Shown here piece after piece: positions 26,553-35,748 of a stretch of 64,000 nucleotides of DNA. Made by a program: the position numbers and the translations under genes. The stretch comes from Lysobacter antibioticus (GTDB taxonomy: Bacteria; Pseudomonadota; Gammaproteobacteria; Xanthomonadales; Xanthomonadaceae). Under the pieces are notes generated by a model. It was not told the origin of the DNA and did no database searches. It saw only the letters and a program-made list of their open reading frames with translations. The stretch covers positions 2,563,528-2,627,527 of the forward strand of contig NZ_CP013141.1 of assembly GCF_001442535.1 (NCBI RefSeq), read 5' to 3'. Numbering within the stretch: the first letter of the stretch is position 1; each line of letters starts with the position of its first letter.

Positions 26553-28340
26553 ATGGCCGAACTGCTGAAGCGCGAGAACGATATCGTCACCCTGAAAATG
26601 GAGCTGACGAGGCCGCAACACGCACGCGCCACCCTGCAGTTCCAGGCCGGCGGCAGGCTGCAGAGCCTGCCGCTGTGGGAGGGCGGCATCAACGAATGGG
26701 GGCTGGCGCCGTCGATCGCCTCGGACCTGCGCACGCGGCCGGACGAATCGCAGTTCCATATTGCGCCACGCCTGCTGCCGAGCCTGCACACGGCCTGGCT
26801 GCAGCACGCCGAGCCCGGCCGCCCGCTGTGGATTCACCTGGCCAAGCCTTACGGCGCGCTGCGCTACCTGCCGTGGGAACGCCTGCTGCTCGACGCCTTG
26901 CAGACGCCGGTGCTGATGCTGCCGGATTTCATTTTCCCGCCGCCGCGCGAAAGCGCGACCATGCTGGATATCGCCGTCTGCGCCAGCGCTCCGCTCAACT
27001 GCGAGCACGCCCATATCCGCGACGGTCTGGTCGATGCGATCCAGGCGATCGTGTCCGGCATCGACCGGCCTGTGCGCCTGCACGTGTTCGCCGACGCCGA
27101 AATGGGCGAACCGGTGCGGCACCTGTCTCCGGGCTCGGCCGAGCTGATTCTGCACTCGCCCGCCGATGCCGAACGCTTCGTCGTCGAGGACCCGTCCTCG
27201 CGCCTGCTCGACAGCAGCGGCACCCTGCGCTCGCCCTGGCTGCTGTGGATGCGCCAGGCGCTCAAGCCCTACAGCACCGATGCGGTGCACTTCGTCTGTC
27301 ACGGCCATCTGTCCGGCACGTCCGGGGCGATGTTGCTGGCGCAGTCGCCGCTGGGCCGCACCGAGAATTATCTGGCCGGCCCGGTCGGCGCCTGCGAGCT
27401 CACCAGCTTCCTGACCCAGGTCGGCGCCTGGGCGACCGCGTTCTCGGCCTCGCGCGACAACCACAACCCAGTCGGCCTGCGCGCACTGGCCGACGAGATC
27501 GCGCAATCGCTGCCGGGGCCGATGCTGTTGTTCAATGCGGCCTACGATGCGCCGGCGGCATTGGCGCAGAGCTATCGCTTCATCCACGCGCAGTCGGCGC
27601 AACCGCCGCCGCGCTCGCGCGCCGTTTATCTGTATTGCCAGCCCTATCTGGTCTCGCCCACGCGCGGCGCCTCCGACGGCGGCGAATTGTCCGAGCAAGT
27701 GCGCAGCCATATCGAACTGTATTCGCGCAACGACACCCAGCGCGACTCGGCCTTGAAGTCGCTGCCGCTGTCGGCCGCCGCGTCCGCGACGCGCAGCCCC
27801 TCCTTCGTCCAGGCCGCCAGCAAAAGCATCTCCGCGGTCACCGCCGCGACCGAGCGCCTGGCCGAACAAGTGCAAGTGCAATACCAGCAGGCGATGCGCG
27901 ACGAAGTCCTTCCCGAAGCCATCGTCCAGCGCGATCTGGACACGGCCATGGACACGATCGACCTGCTGCGCCAGGCGGTCGGGGATATCGAGCGGCGCCG
28001 CATCCACGGCGAGATCGAGCAGCGCCTGGTCGAGATCGAGCAGGATGCGCCGCCCACCGTCGAGGCCTTGGTCGAAGCGCCCATCGAAGGGCCGGCTGAC
28101 GCCGCTGTCGAACACCGTTTCGTTATCGGCTCCGATGTAACTGATTCCACGGAACAGGCACTGCTGCAGGCCCAGATCGAACGCATGGACCAGATCGCGG
28201 ACTACCGACTGCAGGTCGAACAATTGCCCGGCGAAGCGACCGAATCGCCATTGGATCGACGCATCCTCAAGGCCAAACTCGATCTCGAGCAGCGCAAGCT
28301 GCAATTGTCGGATTCCGACGAACTCGAGGATGCGCCATGA
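26553..28340 (+). CDS. CHAT-fold protein with catalytic Cys replaced (pseudoprotease)
   Basis: 595 residues. It has the CHAT landmarks LRYLPWERLLLD (about 103-114) and VHFVCHGHLSG (His250). Where CHAT proteases have the nucleophile (LSACxTG type), this protein reads TAFSASRDN, so the Cys position is Ser300. Alignment with its neighbour at 28337 supports this: NHNPVGLRALADE here lines up with GQGGNGLQSMANQ there. The C-terminal third (about 395-595) is charged, helical and likely coiled coil. The call is an inactive or altered CHAT partner, perhaps a scaffold or sensor. A serine nucleophile cannot be ruled out. No repeat sensor such as TPR is attached. Confidence 0.75.
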   Translation: MAELLKRENDIVTLKMELTRPQHARATLQFQAGGRLQSLPLWEGGINEWGLAPSIASDLRTRPDESQFHIAPRLLPSLHTAWLQHAEPGRPLWIHLAKPYGALRYLPWERLLLDALQTPVLMLPDFIFPPPRESATMLDIAVCASAPLNCEHAHIRDGLVDAIQAIVSGIDRPVRLHVFADAEMGEPVRHLSPGSAELILHSPADAERFVVEDPSSRLLDSSGTLRSPWLLWMRQALKPYSTDAVHFVCHGHLSGTSGAMLLAQSPLGRTENYLAGPVGACELTSFLTQVGAWATAFSASRDNHNPVGLRALADEIAQSLPGPMLLFNAAYDAPAALAQSYRFIHAQSAQPPPRSRAVYLYCQPYLVSPTRGASDGGELSEQVRSHIELYSRNDTQRDSALKSLPLSAAASATRSPSFVQAASKSISAVTAATERLAEQVQVQYQQAMRDEVLPEAIVQRDLDTAMDTIDLLRQAVGDIERRRIHGEIEQRLVEIEQDAPPTVEALVEAPIEGPADAAVEHRFVIGSDVTDSTEQALLQAQIERMDQIADYRLQVEQLPGEATESPLDRRILKAKLDLEQRKLQLSDSDELEDAP

Positions 28341-29743
28341 ACGAGCGCACCATCCTCTCGGTCGATATCCTCGACGACGACCTGATCGCCAGCGTGGTGC
28401 GCGCACCGTTCCCGGTCCACGGCGGCCGCGCCCTGGGCCGGGTGAAACTGCGCGCCGACCAGTTGCCGGGCCTGGACACGCAGACCGCGGTGCTTGCGCG
28501 CGGGCGCATGGTCCGCGATGCCCTGCGTCAGCACCAGGGCATCTCCGGCGTGCTCGACAGCCTCAGCCAGACCTTGCCGACCCAGGTCCGGCCCTTGTTC
28601 GTCATGCTCAATCCGTCCGAGGCCGAGCTGATCAACTGGGAGATGCTGTGCGACAGCAACGAGCAGTTCGTGGCCCTCGACCCGCGCTGGCCGATCGCCC
28701 GCATCATCGATCCGATCAACGCACCGAGCCGCCTGCCCGGCGAACTGACTACGCCGGTGCGGCTGATGGCGGTGATCTCCGCGCTCGGCATCGCCGATCA
28801 GCGCAAGGAGTGGGAACTGCTGCGCGATGCGGTGCTGGCGGCGCGCCAAACCGGCCTGCCGGTGCTGCTGAAGCTGTTGGTCGGCGACTCCGCCCTGCAC
28901 ACACGCATCCGCGACGAAATACAGCAGGACCCGGCAGGCCTGGCCGACATCGAAGTGGCGGCGATCGACGAGACTGCGGCGCGGCTGACCCAACGCATCC
29001 GCCAGTGGTCGCCGAACATCCTGCATTTCTTCTGCCACGGCCACGCCGGCAGCGCCGGGCAGTGGCTGGAACTGGCCACCGCCAACGATCACGTGCAATT
29101 CGCCGCGCACGACCCCGGCACCCTCGCCGGCTCGATCAACCTGCCCTCGCAGGACCTGGTGACCCTCGGCGCGTCGCTCGGCAATCCCTGGCTGATGGTG
29201 CTGAACTGCTGCTCCAGCGGACAAGGCGGCAACGGCCTGCAGTCGATGGCCAACCAGGTCGTGTCGGCCGGCTTTCCGGCGGTGGTCGCGATGATGGAAC
29301 CGGTCGAGGCCAACGACGCCTACGAGTTCACCCGCGCCTTCTATCCCGAGGCCCTAGCCGCGCTGCTGCGCGCGCGCGATGAACTCAAGCAGCGCGCCAG
29401 CACCACCCTGGAATGGACGCCGATCATGTTCCATGCGCGCAGCGCCATCTCTCAGCTCGGCAACCGCGACGCGCAGGCCTCGCCGGAGTGGTCGTTGCCG
29501 GTGCTGTACGTGCGCGGCGTCGAGGCCCAGGTCTTCATCCGTCCGCTCGGCATCGAGCAGGCCAAGTCCGACGAGTTCCGCATCCGCGCCGAAACCACGG
29601 CCTGGTGGCTGCGCACCGCCGGCCAACAGTTCAGCGAAGCCGAACGCATCGAAGCGCTGGAACGCACCCTGGCGGAAAAAGGCGTGCCCCGGGCGCTGTG
29701 GCCCTCCGCCGACGGGAGCTTCGAGCATGTCGGCGGACAATGA
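28337..29743 (+). CDS. CHAT-domain cysteine protease, catalytic pair intact
   Basis: 468 residues. The CHAT fold has INWEMLCD (about 99-106), His234 in ILHFFCHGHAGS and Cys292 in MVLNCCSSGQGG, the caspase-like His-Cys pair. The following SMANQVVSAGFPAVVAMMEPV is the usual strand-helix after the nucleophile. CHAT proteases of bacteria cleave partner proteins in immune and cell-death pathways. No sensor domain is fused here, so activation must come through partners. It overlaps the previous gene by four bases (ATGA) and the next by 17, so stoichiometric production is likely. Confidence 0.85.
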   Translation: MNERTILSVDILDDDLIASVVRAPFPVHGGRALGRVKLRADQLPGLDTQTAVLARGRMVRDALRQHQGISGVLDSLSQTLPTQVRPLFVMLNPSEAELINWEMLCDSNEQFVALDPRWPIARIIDPINAPSRLPGELTTPVRLMAVISALGIADQRKEWELLRDAVLAARQTGLPVLLKLLVGDSALHTRIRDEIQQDPAGLADIEVAAIDETAARLTQRIRQWSPNILHFFCHGHAGSAGQWLELATANDHVQFAAHDPGTLAGSINLPSQDLVTLGASLGNPWLMVLNCCSSGQGGNGLQSMANQVVSAGFPAVVAMMEPVEANDAYEFTRAFYPEALAALLRARDELKQRASTTLEWTPIMFHARSAISQLGNRDAQASPEWSLPVLYVRGVEAQVFIRPLGIEQAKSDEFRIRAETTAWWLRTAGQQFSEAERIEALERTLAEKGVPRALWPSADGSFEHVGGQ

Positions 29744-31124
29744 GCTGGCGTCGCTGCTGAGCAATGCCTGGTGCGGCGATGCCGTCGCCAGCGGCGTCTG
29801 CTCCGAACACGCGACGGCCTGGGCCTTGCGCGGCGCCATGTCGTCGCCGCGTCAACTCAGCGGCGCGGCGCAGGCGCTCGACCTGGCGCAATGGCAAGAC
29901 CCGCGCGTCGGCTGGGGCGTGGTCCTGCCCGATCGCGACGGCCTCGGCGATGCCGACAAGGCCGTCGCCGCCGACGCGCCCGCGGCGATACGCAGGCTGA
30001 TCGCCGCGCGCGGCAACGCACCGGTGTTCCGCTATCGCCCCGAGATCGCCAAGGACGGCCGACTGCAGCGCTATTACCCGCATCGCGGGCCGGCCAGCCT
30101 CCGCCTGTCCGGCACCCGCGGCACGGTCGGCGACGCCGCGGTGCCGCGTTATCTGTTGATCGTCGGCTCGCCCGAACAAATTCCCTGGCGCTTCCAGTAC
30201 CGCTTGCAGACCGACGCCTACGTCGGCCGTCTCGACCTCGACGAGGCCGGCCTGGAGCGCTACGTCGATGCGCTGCTCAACGATTGGCCGGGCCATCAGC
30301 GCGACGTCGACGCGCCGTTGTTGTGGGCGGTGGATCACGGCCACCCCGACATCACCTTCCTGATGCGCAAGACCATCGCCGAAACCCTGTTCAAGGCCTT
30401 CGATGCCGACGGTTTCCATCCGCTGCTGCTGACCGGGGCGCAAGGGCGCCTGGAGGATTTCTACGCCGGCCTCAAGCAACGCCAGCCGGCCTTCGTGCTG
30501 AGCTCCAGCCACGGCGCCACGTTTCCGTTGCACGACCTCATACAGCTCAAGGCGCAGTTGGGTGCGATGCTCGACGTCGACCACGCTTTGCTCGACATCG
30601 GCGCGCTGTTGCGGGCCTGGAACCCGACCGGCGCGATCTGGTACGCGCATGCCTGCTGCTCGGCCGGCGCCGACCGGCCTTCGACCTTCCAGGGCCTGGT
30701 CGACGAACAATCCAGCCTCGGCCGCATGCTCGCCGCGGTGGCCGGGATCGGCCCGTGCACCGCGCCGTTGCCGCGCGCCCTGCTCGGCAGCGAACGCCCG
30801 TTGGCGGCCTTCGTCGGCCATGTCGAGCCGACCTTCGACTGGACCTTGCGCGATCCCGACACCGGCCAGCGCATGACCGACGCGCTGATCGTCGACACCT
30901 TGTACACCGCCCTGCATTCGGCGCAGCGTCCGCCGATCGGCCTGGCCATGGACGGCTATTACGATGCCGTCGCCGGCCTGCTGCTCGACCACATCGAGGC
31001 CATCGAGGCCTTCAACAACCACGAACACGATGCCGAAACGCGGGCGCGCAAGGCCAAGTTGCTGGCGATGGATCGTCTTGCGATGGTGGTGCTGGGCGAC
31101 CCGACGGTGCGCTTGCCGGTCTGA
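29727..31124 (+). CDS. C25/gingipain-like caspase-fold protein
   Basis: 465 residues. RYLLIVGSPEQIPWRFQYRL and DAYVGRLD match the N-terminal strand pattern of C25-like peptidases. A His in FVLSSSHGAT (His262) and Cys in IWYAHACCSAGAD (Cys310 or Cys311) make a likely catalytic pair. The end MVVLGDPTVRLPV is a common C25/CHAT closing motif. No signal peptide is seen, unlike secreted gingipains, which points to an intracellular role. Start ATG 29727 lies inside the previous gene, with GGGAG upstream. Two further Cys near the N-terminus (16, 25) are notable. It could be a second protease or a substrate-binding partner of the CHAT pair. Confidence 0.75.
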   Translation: MSADNELASLLSNAWCGDAVASGVCSEHATAWALRGAMSSPRQLSGAAQALDLAQWQDPRVGWGVVLPDRDGLGDADKAVAADAPAAIRRLIAARGNAPVFRYRPEIAKDGRLQRYYPHRGPASLRLSGTRGTVGDAAVPRYLLIVGSPEQIPWRFQYRLQTDAYVGRLDLDEAGLERYVDALLNDWPGHQRDVDAPLLWAVDHGHPDITFLMRKTIAETLFKAFDADGFHPLLLTGAQGRLEDFYAGLKQRQPAFVLSSSHGATFPLHDLIQLKAQLGAMLDVDHALLDIGALLRAWNPTGAIWYAHACCSAGADRPSTFQGLVDEQSSLGRMLAAVAGIGPCTAPLPRALLGSERPLAAFVGHVEPTFDWTLRDPDTGQRMTDALIVDTLYTALHSAQRPPIGLAMDGYYDAVAGLLLDHIEAIEAFNNHEHDAETRARKAKLLAMDRLAMVVLGDPTVRLPV

Positions 31125-31151
31125 GGCGCAGGCGCCTGGCCCGGCCGTCGA

Positions 31152-31988
31152 TCACTCCTTCGCAGCCGGCTTCGCCGCGCGGCGCGCATCGCCGAGCGTC
31201 GCATAGGCCTTGCCGTCGCTGGACGTCCACCCGCTCAGCGACAGCGAATCCGGCAAGGCCTGCGTCGGCGTTTGCACGCCGATGATGGCGGTGAAGCCCG
31301 AGCCGACCGGCGCCAACTCGGCCAAGCGCGCGGCGCGGTCCTCGGCGGTACTGAAGACGAAGGGCTGCTCGCAGCGCCCCGCCTCGGCCTCGGCATCGCT
31401 GCACTCGCCGGCCTGCGCTGCCGGTTCGGGCGGCGCTTCGCCGCCGGTGGTGGCGGTCTTGGCGACGTCGATGCGATAACGCCCCTCGCCCAGTGCCTTG
31501 ACCTGCACCCGGTATTTTTCCACGCCGTAGGCCCAGCTGTTTTCACCGACGGCGTCGATGTCGTGCCCGGGCAAGGGCAATTCGAAGTGCTCGCCGAGCA
31601 GCAGACCAAGCCACATCACCGGAGTGCTGGCGAGCAAGGCGCCGAGTTCGGTGGGGTTGGGCCCGGCTTGCGAGTCGTCGCTGGCTTTCGAGAAATGACG
31701 ACCGTTGCTCAACACGATCGATTCGAGGTGCTGGCGACCGCGTTGCACCGAAGCCTCGCTTTCGTTGCCCGGGTAACGCCGCCACCGGCCGCGATAGGCC
31801 TCATCCGGCGGCGAGTTCGAGCTCATCTCGACCGAAGCCAGGCACTGCGCCAACTGCAACAGGCGCCGGCAGTCGGCCTGCGCTTGCGCCGGCGACGCCT
31901 GCTTCGCGGCGACAGCCTCGGCCGCGTCGCTGCGCAGCGGCGCGAGCGCAAGCAGGCCGGCGAAGACGGTGATACGAATTGCACTCAT
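31152..31988 (-). CDS. Secreted protein of unknown function
   Basis: 278 residues. A signal peptide at about 1-22 (ITVFAGLLALAPLRSDA) is followed by a mature part with paired Cys in ADCRRLLQLAQCL and in ECSDAEAEAGRCEQ. There is a central hydrophobic stretch PVMWLGLLLGEHF. No family was recognised. It is convergent with the CHAT operon (27 bases apart) and divergent from the cardiolipin synthase. The convergent layout argues against membership in the CHAT operon. I considered a gasdermin, because those lie beside caspase-like proteases, but the export signal and motifs do not fit. Confidence 0.75.
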   Translation of the reverse strand: MSAIRITVFAGLLALAPLRSDAAEAVAAKQASPAQAQADCRRLLQLAQCLASVEMSSNSPPDEAYRGRWRRYPGNESEASVQRGRQHLESIVLSNGRHFSKASDDSQAGPNPTELGALLASTPVMWLGLLLGEHFELPLPGHDIDAVGENSWAYGVEKYRVQVKALGEGRYRIDVAKTATTGGEAPPEPAAQAGECSDAEAEAGRCEQPFVFSTAEDRAARLAELAPVGSGFTAIIGVQTPTQALPDSLSLSGWTSSDGKAYATLGDARRAAKPAAKE

Positions 31989-32383
31989 GCGGTCGGTCCC
32001 TGATCGTTGATGGCTTCATGCCCGATGCCGCGCGTCCCGCAGCGGCCTGGCACCGAACAGGACGGCGCTCGCCGATCGGCCGGAGCGCGATTGTGCTGCG
32101 TCGCCGCATGATTTTCCAGCCGCTTCGCCTCGCCGGGTCTGCGGCGGCAACGGCCTCGCAATGCCTGCTCGTCGTTCAGCGCGCACCGCTCGTCACGCGA
32201 CGCGACGCCCTCGGTCGGAACTTCGCACCGGCTCCACAGCGCGCGGCCGATGCTCGGACAGTGCGCAAGCGCCATTGCACTCGATGCCGGCCCCGCGCCG
32301 CGCAAGCGACACCACGCCCGCACGCGCTGCACCCGCGACACCGCAGCGCCGTCTCCGCCGCTCGCCCTTCACGGTCGCTACTC
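31989..32383. other. Divergent intergenic region
   Basis: It should hold promoters for the secreted protein and for the cardiolipin synthase. An open frame joins it in phase with the synthase, but the translation is Arg/Ala/Pro-rich without structure, and the family start at 32384 is clear. Nothing else is seen. Confidence 0.45.
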
Positions 32384-33676
32384 ATGTCTGAACGCTGGAC
32401 TCGAAAGCAAGTCGTCTCGGCGATCGTCGCGACCGTTTTGATCACGGTCCTGCTGGGTTGGCTGGCGGTCAATCTGGCCGGGCCGGAAAAACGCCTTCAG
32501 CGCAAGCCCGAGCACCGCTACGCCGTGACCGACCCGCAGTTCCGCCGGGAGATGGGGGTGATGCTCGGGCCGGCGCTGCTGTCCGGCAACCATGTGGTCG
32601 ATTTGCAGAACGGCGACGAGATCTTTCCGGCGATGCTGAAATCGATCGGCACGGCGCAACGCACGATCACCTTCGAAACCTACATCTATTGGTCCGGAGA
32701 GATCGGCAAACAGTTCAGCGCCGCGCTGTCGGAACGCGCACGCGCCGGCGTCCGCGTGCACGTCACCATCGACTGGCTCGGCAGCAGCAAGATGGACTCC
32801 GCCCTGCTCGCACAGATGCAACAGGCCGGCGTACGCGTGCAACGCTATCGGCCGATCGCCTGGCACAGCCTGGACCGCATCAACAACCGCACCCACCGCA
32901 AGATCCTGGTCGTGGACGGGGCGACCGCGTTCACCGGCGGCGTCGGCGTGGCCGATCAATGGCTCGGCCACGCGCAAGACCCCGAGCATTGGCGCGAAAG
33001 CCATTTCATGGTCCGCGGACCGGTGGCCGCGCAGATGCAGGCGGCCTTCAGCGACAACTGGATCAAGACCACCGGGCAGGTGCTGAACGGCGCAGCGTAT
33101 TACCCGCCGCTGCGTCCGGTCGGCAACATGGATGCGCAGATGTTTCTCAGCTCGCCGGCCGGCGGCAGCGACAGCATGCACCTGATGTACCTCATGGCGA
33201 TCGCCGCCGCCTCGCAGTCGATCGATCTGGCCGCGGCGTATTTCGTTCCAGACGAGCTGATCCTCCAGGCCTTGATGACGGCGCGCCATCGCGGGGTACG
33301 CATCCGCATTCTCGTCCCGGGCAAACACACCGACTCCGATGCCGTGCGCCTGGCGTCCAAGGCCGGCTGGGAGCCGTTGCTTCTCTCCGGAGTCGAGTTC
33401 TACGAGTACGAGCCGACGATGATGCACGTCAAGGCGCTGATCGTGGATCGGCACCTGGTGTCGGTCGGGTCGACGAATTTCGACATGCGCTCGCTGCGCC
33501 TGAACGACGAAGCCAGCCTCAACATCTTCGACAGCGGGTTCGCCGAACGGATGACCACCGTCTTCGAGGCCGATCTGACCCAGGCCACACCGTACACGCT
33601 CGCACATTGGCAGGATCGCCCGTGGACCGAGCGCTTCGCGGAAAAATTCATCCTGCCCCTGAAAAGCCAGCTGTGA
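32384..33676 (+). CDS. Cardiolipin synthase / phospholipase D family protein
   Basis: 430 residues. A membrane anchor at about 9-30 (VVSAIVATVLITVLLGWLAV) precedes two PLD repeats with HKD motifs: THRKILVVDG at about 170-179 and MHVKALIVDRHL at about 347-358. TFETYIYW and GSTNFDMRSL are also typical of bacterial cardiolipin synthases of the ClsB/ClsC kind. It likely joins two phosphatidylglycerols, or PG and PE, into cardiolipin at the inner membrane. Start ATG 32384 is taken because the membrane segment follows at once. It is a single gene with its own upstream region. Any link to the CHAT operon is unproven. Confidence 0.9.
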   Translation: MSERWTRKQVVSAIVATVLITVLLGWLAVNLAGPEKRLQRKPEHRYAVTDPQFRREMGVMLGPALLSGNHVVDLQNGDEIFPAMLKSIGTAQRTITFETYIYWSGEIGKQFSAALSERARAGVRVHVTIDWLGSSKMDSALLAQMQQAGVRVQRYRPIAWHSLDRINNRTHRKILVVDGATAFTGGVGVADQWLGHAQDPEHWRESHFMVRGPVAAQMQAAFSDNWIKTTGQVLNGAAYYPPLRPVGNMDAQMFLSSPAGGSDSMHLMYLMAIAAASQSIDLAAAYFVPDELILQALMTARHRGVRIRILVPGKHTDSDAVRLASKAGWEPLLLSGVEFYEYEPTMMHVKALIVDRHLVSVGSTNFDMRSLRLNDEASLNIFDSGFAERMTTVFEADLTQATPYTLAHWQDRPWTERFAEKFILPLKSQL

Positions 33677-33911
33677 CGTACGTCGGCTCAGCTATCGCAA
33701 CAGCGATCGTCGCCGCCATGACGCGATGAACGCGCGCGATGCCACACGGCCTTAACTTTCGCGAGCGCAGGATCGGGTGTCGCCCGCACGTCGGCGCCCC
33801 TTTCCTTCAGGAGCAGCTCCATGGCCACGAACAAGGCTTCCGGCACGCCCTCGCTGGCGTTCGACGCGGTCGCTCTGGTGCTGTCGGGCCTCGAACCCAC
33901 GCTGCGGACGC

Positions 33912-35195
33912 TTGCCTGACCTCGACCCGCATCGCGCAGCGCGCCTGCGCTGCATTGCCGCGGTGGCGATGGGGCTCGCCCACGCCGCGACCGCCACGGC
34001 ATGGGCGGCGCCACCGCACTGCAAGACGCGCCTGCTCCAGGAGCTGGGCTGGCGCTTCGTTCCGGTCGCTGCGTCGAAGATCGAGGCTTCAACGATAGAA
34101 ATCCACCCGGGCGCTCCCTGCGACCGTGCCGATTTGAACGAGGCCCAGGCGGCCGGCGATCTGGTGGTCAAGATTCCCAGCGGGCTCGACGGCCGCGCGC
34201 GCGATCGCCTCGACGACGCATTGCTGGCGCATCCGGCCACCGTTTGCGCCTACGACTTCCGGCTCGGTGAGGCGACGCGGCGCGCGGTCGACCGACTGGT
34301 GGTCAACCGCGGCTTTCGCTTCTCCGCGGTGCAAGTGGGTTGGATCGGCTTCGGACCCACCGGCTCGGCGCGGGACGGCTGGAGGCCCATCGCCTGGTTC
34401 GGCCGCGGCTACCGCCCCAGCGGCGCCAATTCGCGGGCGATCGAGACGTTTTACAGCGGACAAGTACGCGGCGAATGCGGGCTCGGGCGGCAGATCGCGC
34501 AATACGCCACCCAGGCCGAGCTGTACGGCATGAACGGGTTCGACACCGAATTCGATGCCGATGAGATCATCATCGGCACCTTCAACCGTCTGCACTCCAC
34601 CCGCAGCATCCTGCTCGGCAGCTCGGCGGGCCGCTTCGCACACGACGGTCGCGCCGTCGCCGCAGCGCGACAGGGCCGCCAGGCCTTCATGGGGCGGCCG
34701 GGCTTCGTGTTCCATGTGTTCGACCGCAACAGTCTGGACGATCTCAACAACCAGGCCGAGAACTTCGTCGTCTACGACGTCAGCGCGCAAGCCGCGGCTG
34801 CGTTGCGGCGCCATGGCGGTTTCGAGTTCTACAACCGGCGCAATCGCGAGATATGGCAACTCGCGCGCCCCCTGCAGCCGTACCGTTCGAAGCGCTTCTT
34901 CGAACGGCTGCTGCATGAGCGCGACCCGGCGCTGCGCGCCGGTCTGCCCGCGGATGCGCAGCGGACGCTCGCCCGGCTCGACGCCGAACTGGCCGACCCG
35001 TTCTATCGCGGCTTCGAAATCTACGTGCACAAGCAAGGCGTCAAGCCGGTCGGCTTCCATATCGTCCGCCTGCTCGACCGCAATCCGCGCACGCCGTTCC
35101 GCATCGAGTTGGCGTTGCACAATTTGGAAACCACCCTGCTGCAACGTTACTTCAACCACCGGCTGAAAGCGTGCGAACGCAGGCGCGGCCCATGA
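33912..35195 (+). CDS. Secreted protein of unknown function, start uncertain
   Basis: Up to 427 residues. TTG 33912 gives a normal signal peptide with a positive n-region (HRAARLRCIAAVAMGLAHAA, cleavage after TAWA). ATG 33969 would leave a signal without charge. The mature part is well conserved in character, with Trp- and Tyr-rich blocks (WIGFGPTGSARDGW, FYSGQVRGECGLGRQIAQYA, NGFDTEFDADEIIIGTFNRL, FHIVRLLDRNPRTPF). No known motif was recognised. It follows the cardiolipin synthase by 235 bases on the same strand and could be cotranscribed. Exported to the periplasm or beyond. Confidence 0.7.
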   Translation: MPDLDPHRAARLRCIAAVAMGLAHAATATAWAAPPHCKTRLLQELGWRFVPVAASKIEASTIEIHPGAPCDRADLNEAQAAGDLVVKIPSGLDGRARDRLDDALLAHPATVCAYDFRLGEATRRAVDRLVVNRGFRFSAVQVGWIGFGPTGSARDGWRPIAWFGRGYRPSGANSRAIETFYSGQVRGECGLGRQIAQYATQAELYGMNGFDTEFDADEIIIGTFNRLHSTRSILLGSSAGRFAHDGRAVAAARQGRQAFMGRPGFVFHVFDRNSLDDLNNQAENFVVYDVSAQAAAALRRHGGFEFYNRRNREIWQLARPLQPYRSKRFFERLLHERDPALRAGLPADAQRTLARLDAELADPFYRGFEIYVHKQGVKPVGFHIVRLLDRNPRTPFRIELALHNLETTLLQRYFNHRLKACERRRGP

Positions 35196-35462
35196 CGGGC
35201 CGAAGGCCCGGCCGCTCGTCCCGGTGTGTCGCCATCCGCATCGGGCTCGATCGCATCGAGACCGATCAGGCATGAACAATTCAGCTTCGAACATGAGCCG
35301 GACGTTGCGACTTCCAGCCCCGTCGATCGCGGCGTGGATGCAGCGTGAAGGATGCTGCGGCTTTGTTTCGATGCGGTGAACCGGCGCGCGTCGCCGCGCG
35401 ACCGGCCATTAACACGCTATGGCTCAGTGTCGGTATCAACCGCCATCGTGAGGAGACATGAA

Positions 35463-35627
35463 ATGCTCAGCTACGCCGTAGTCTTCCTGGTCATCGCCCT
35501 GGTCGCGGCCGTCCTCGGCTTCACCGGCATCGCCGGCGCCGCCAGCAACATCGCCTGGATCCTGTTCGTCGTGTTCCTGATCCTGGCGGCGGTTTCGTTC
35601 TTCCGCGGCCGCGGCCCGGCAGCCTAG
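35463..35627 (+). CDS. DUF1328 small membrane protein
   Basis: 54 residues with two hydrophobic spans ([19 protein letters not shown] and [19 protein letters not shown]) and a short basic tail FRGRGPAA. This is the typical DUF1328/YtjA-like small inner-membrane protein of proteobacteria, often linked to stress. Start ATG 35463 is preceded by GAGGAG. Stands alone between convergent neighbours. Function unknown. Confidence 0.9.
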   Translation: MLSYAVVFLVIALVAAVLGFTGIAGAASNIAWILFVVFLILAAVSFFRGRGPAA

Positions 35628-35748
35628 CGCTTGCACGGCAGCCCCGCACCGGCGTCAGCAATGCGCCGATCGCCTGCGCCGACAGCAACGGTCGTCGCTG
35701 TCGTCGTGGCTGAAGCAGCCTCGAGCGAATGGCGTTCGCCGAAATCGA

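Noticed and set aside
31152..31988. Gasdermin next to the caspase-like operon
   Set aside because: The protein has a signal peptide and Cys pairs, and the gene is convergent to the operon. Gasdermins of bacteria are cytoplasmic and usually codirectional with their protease.
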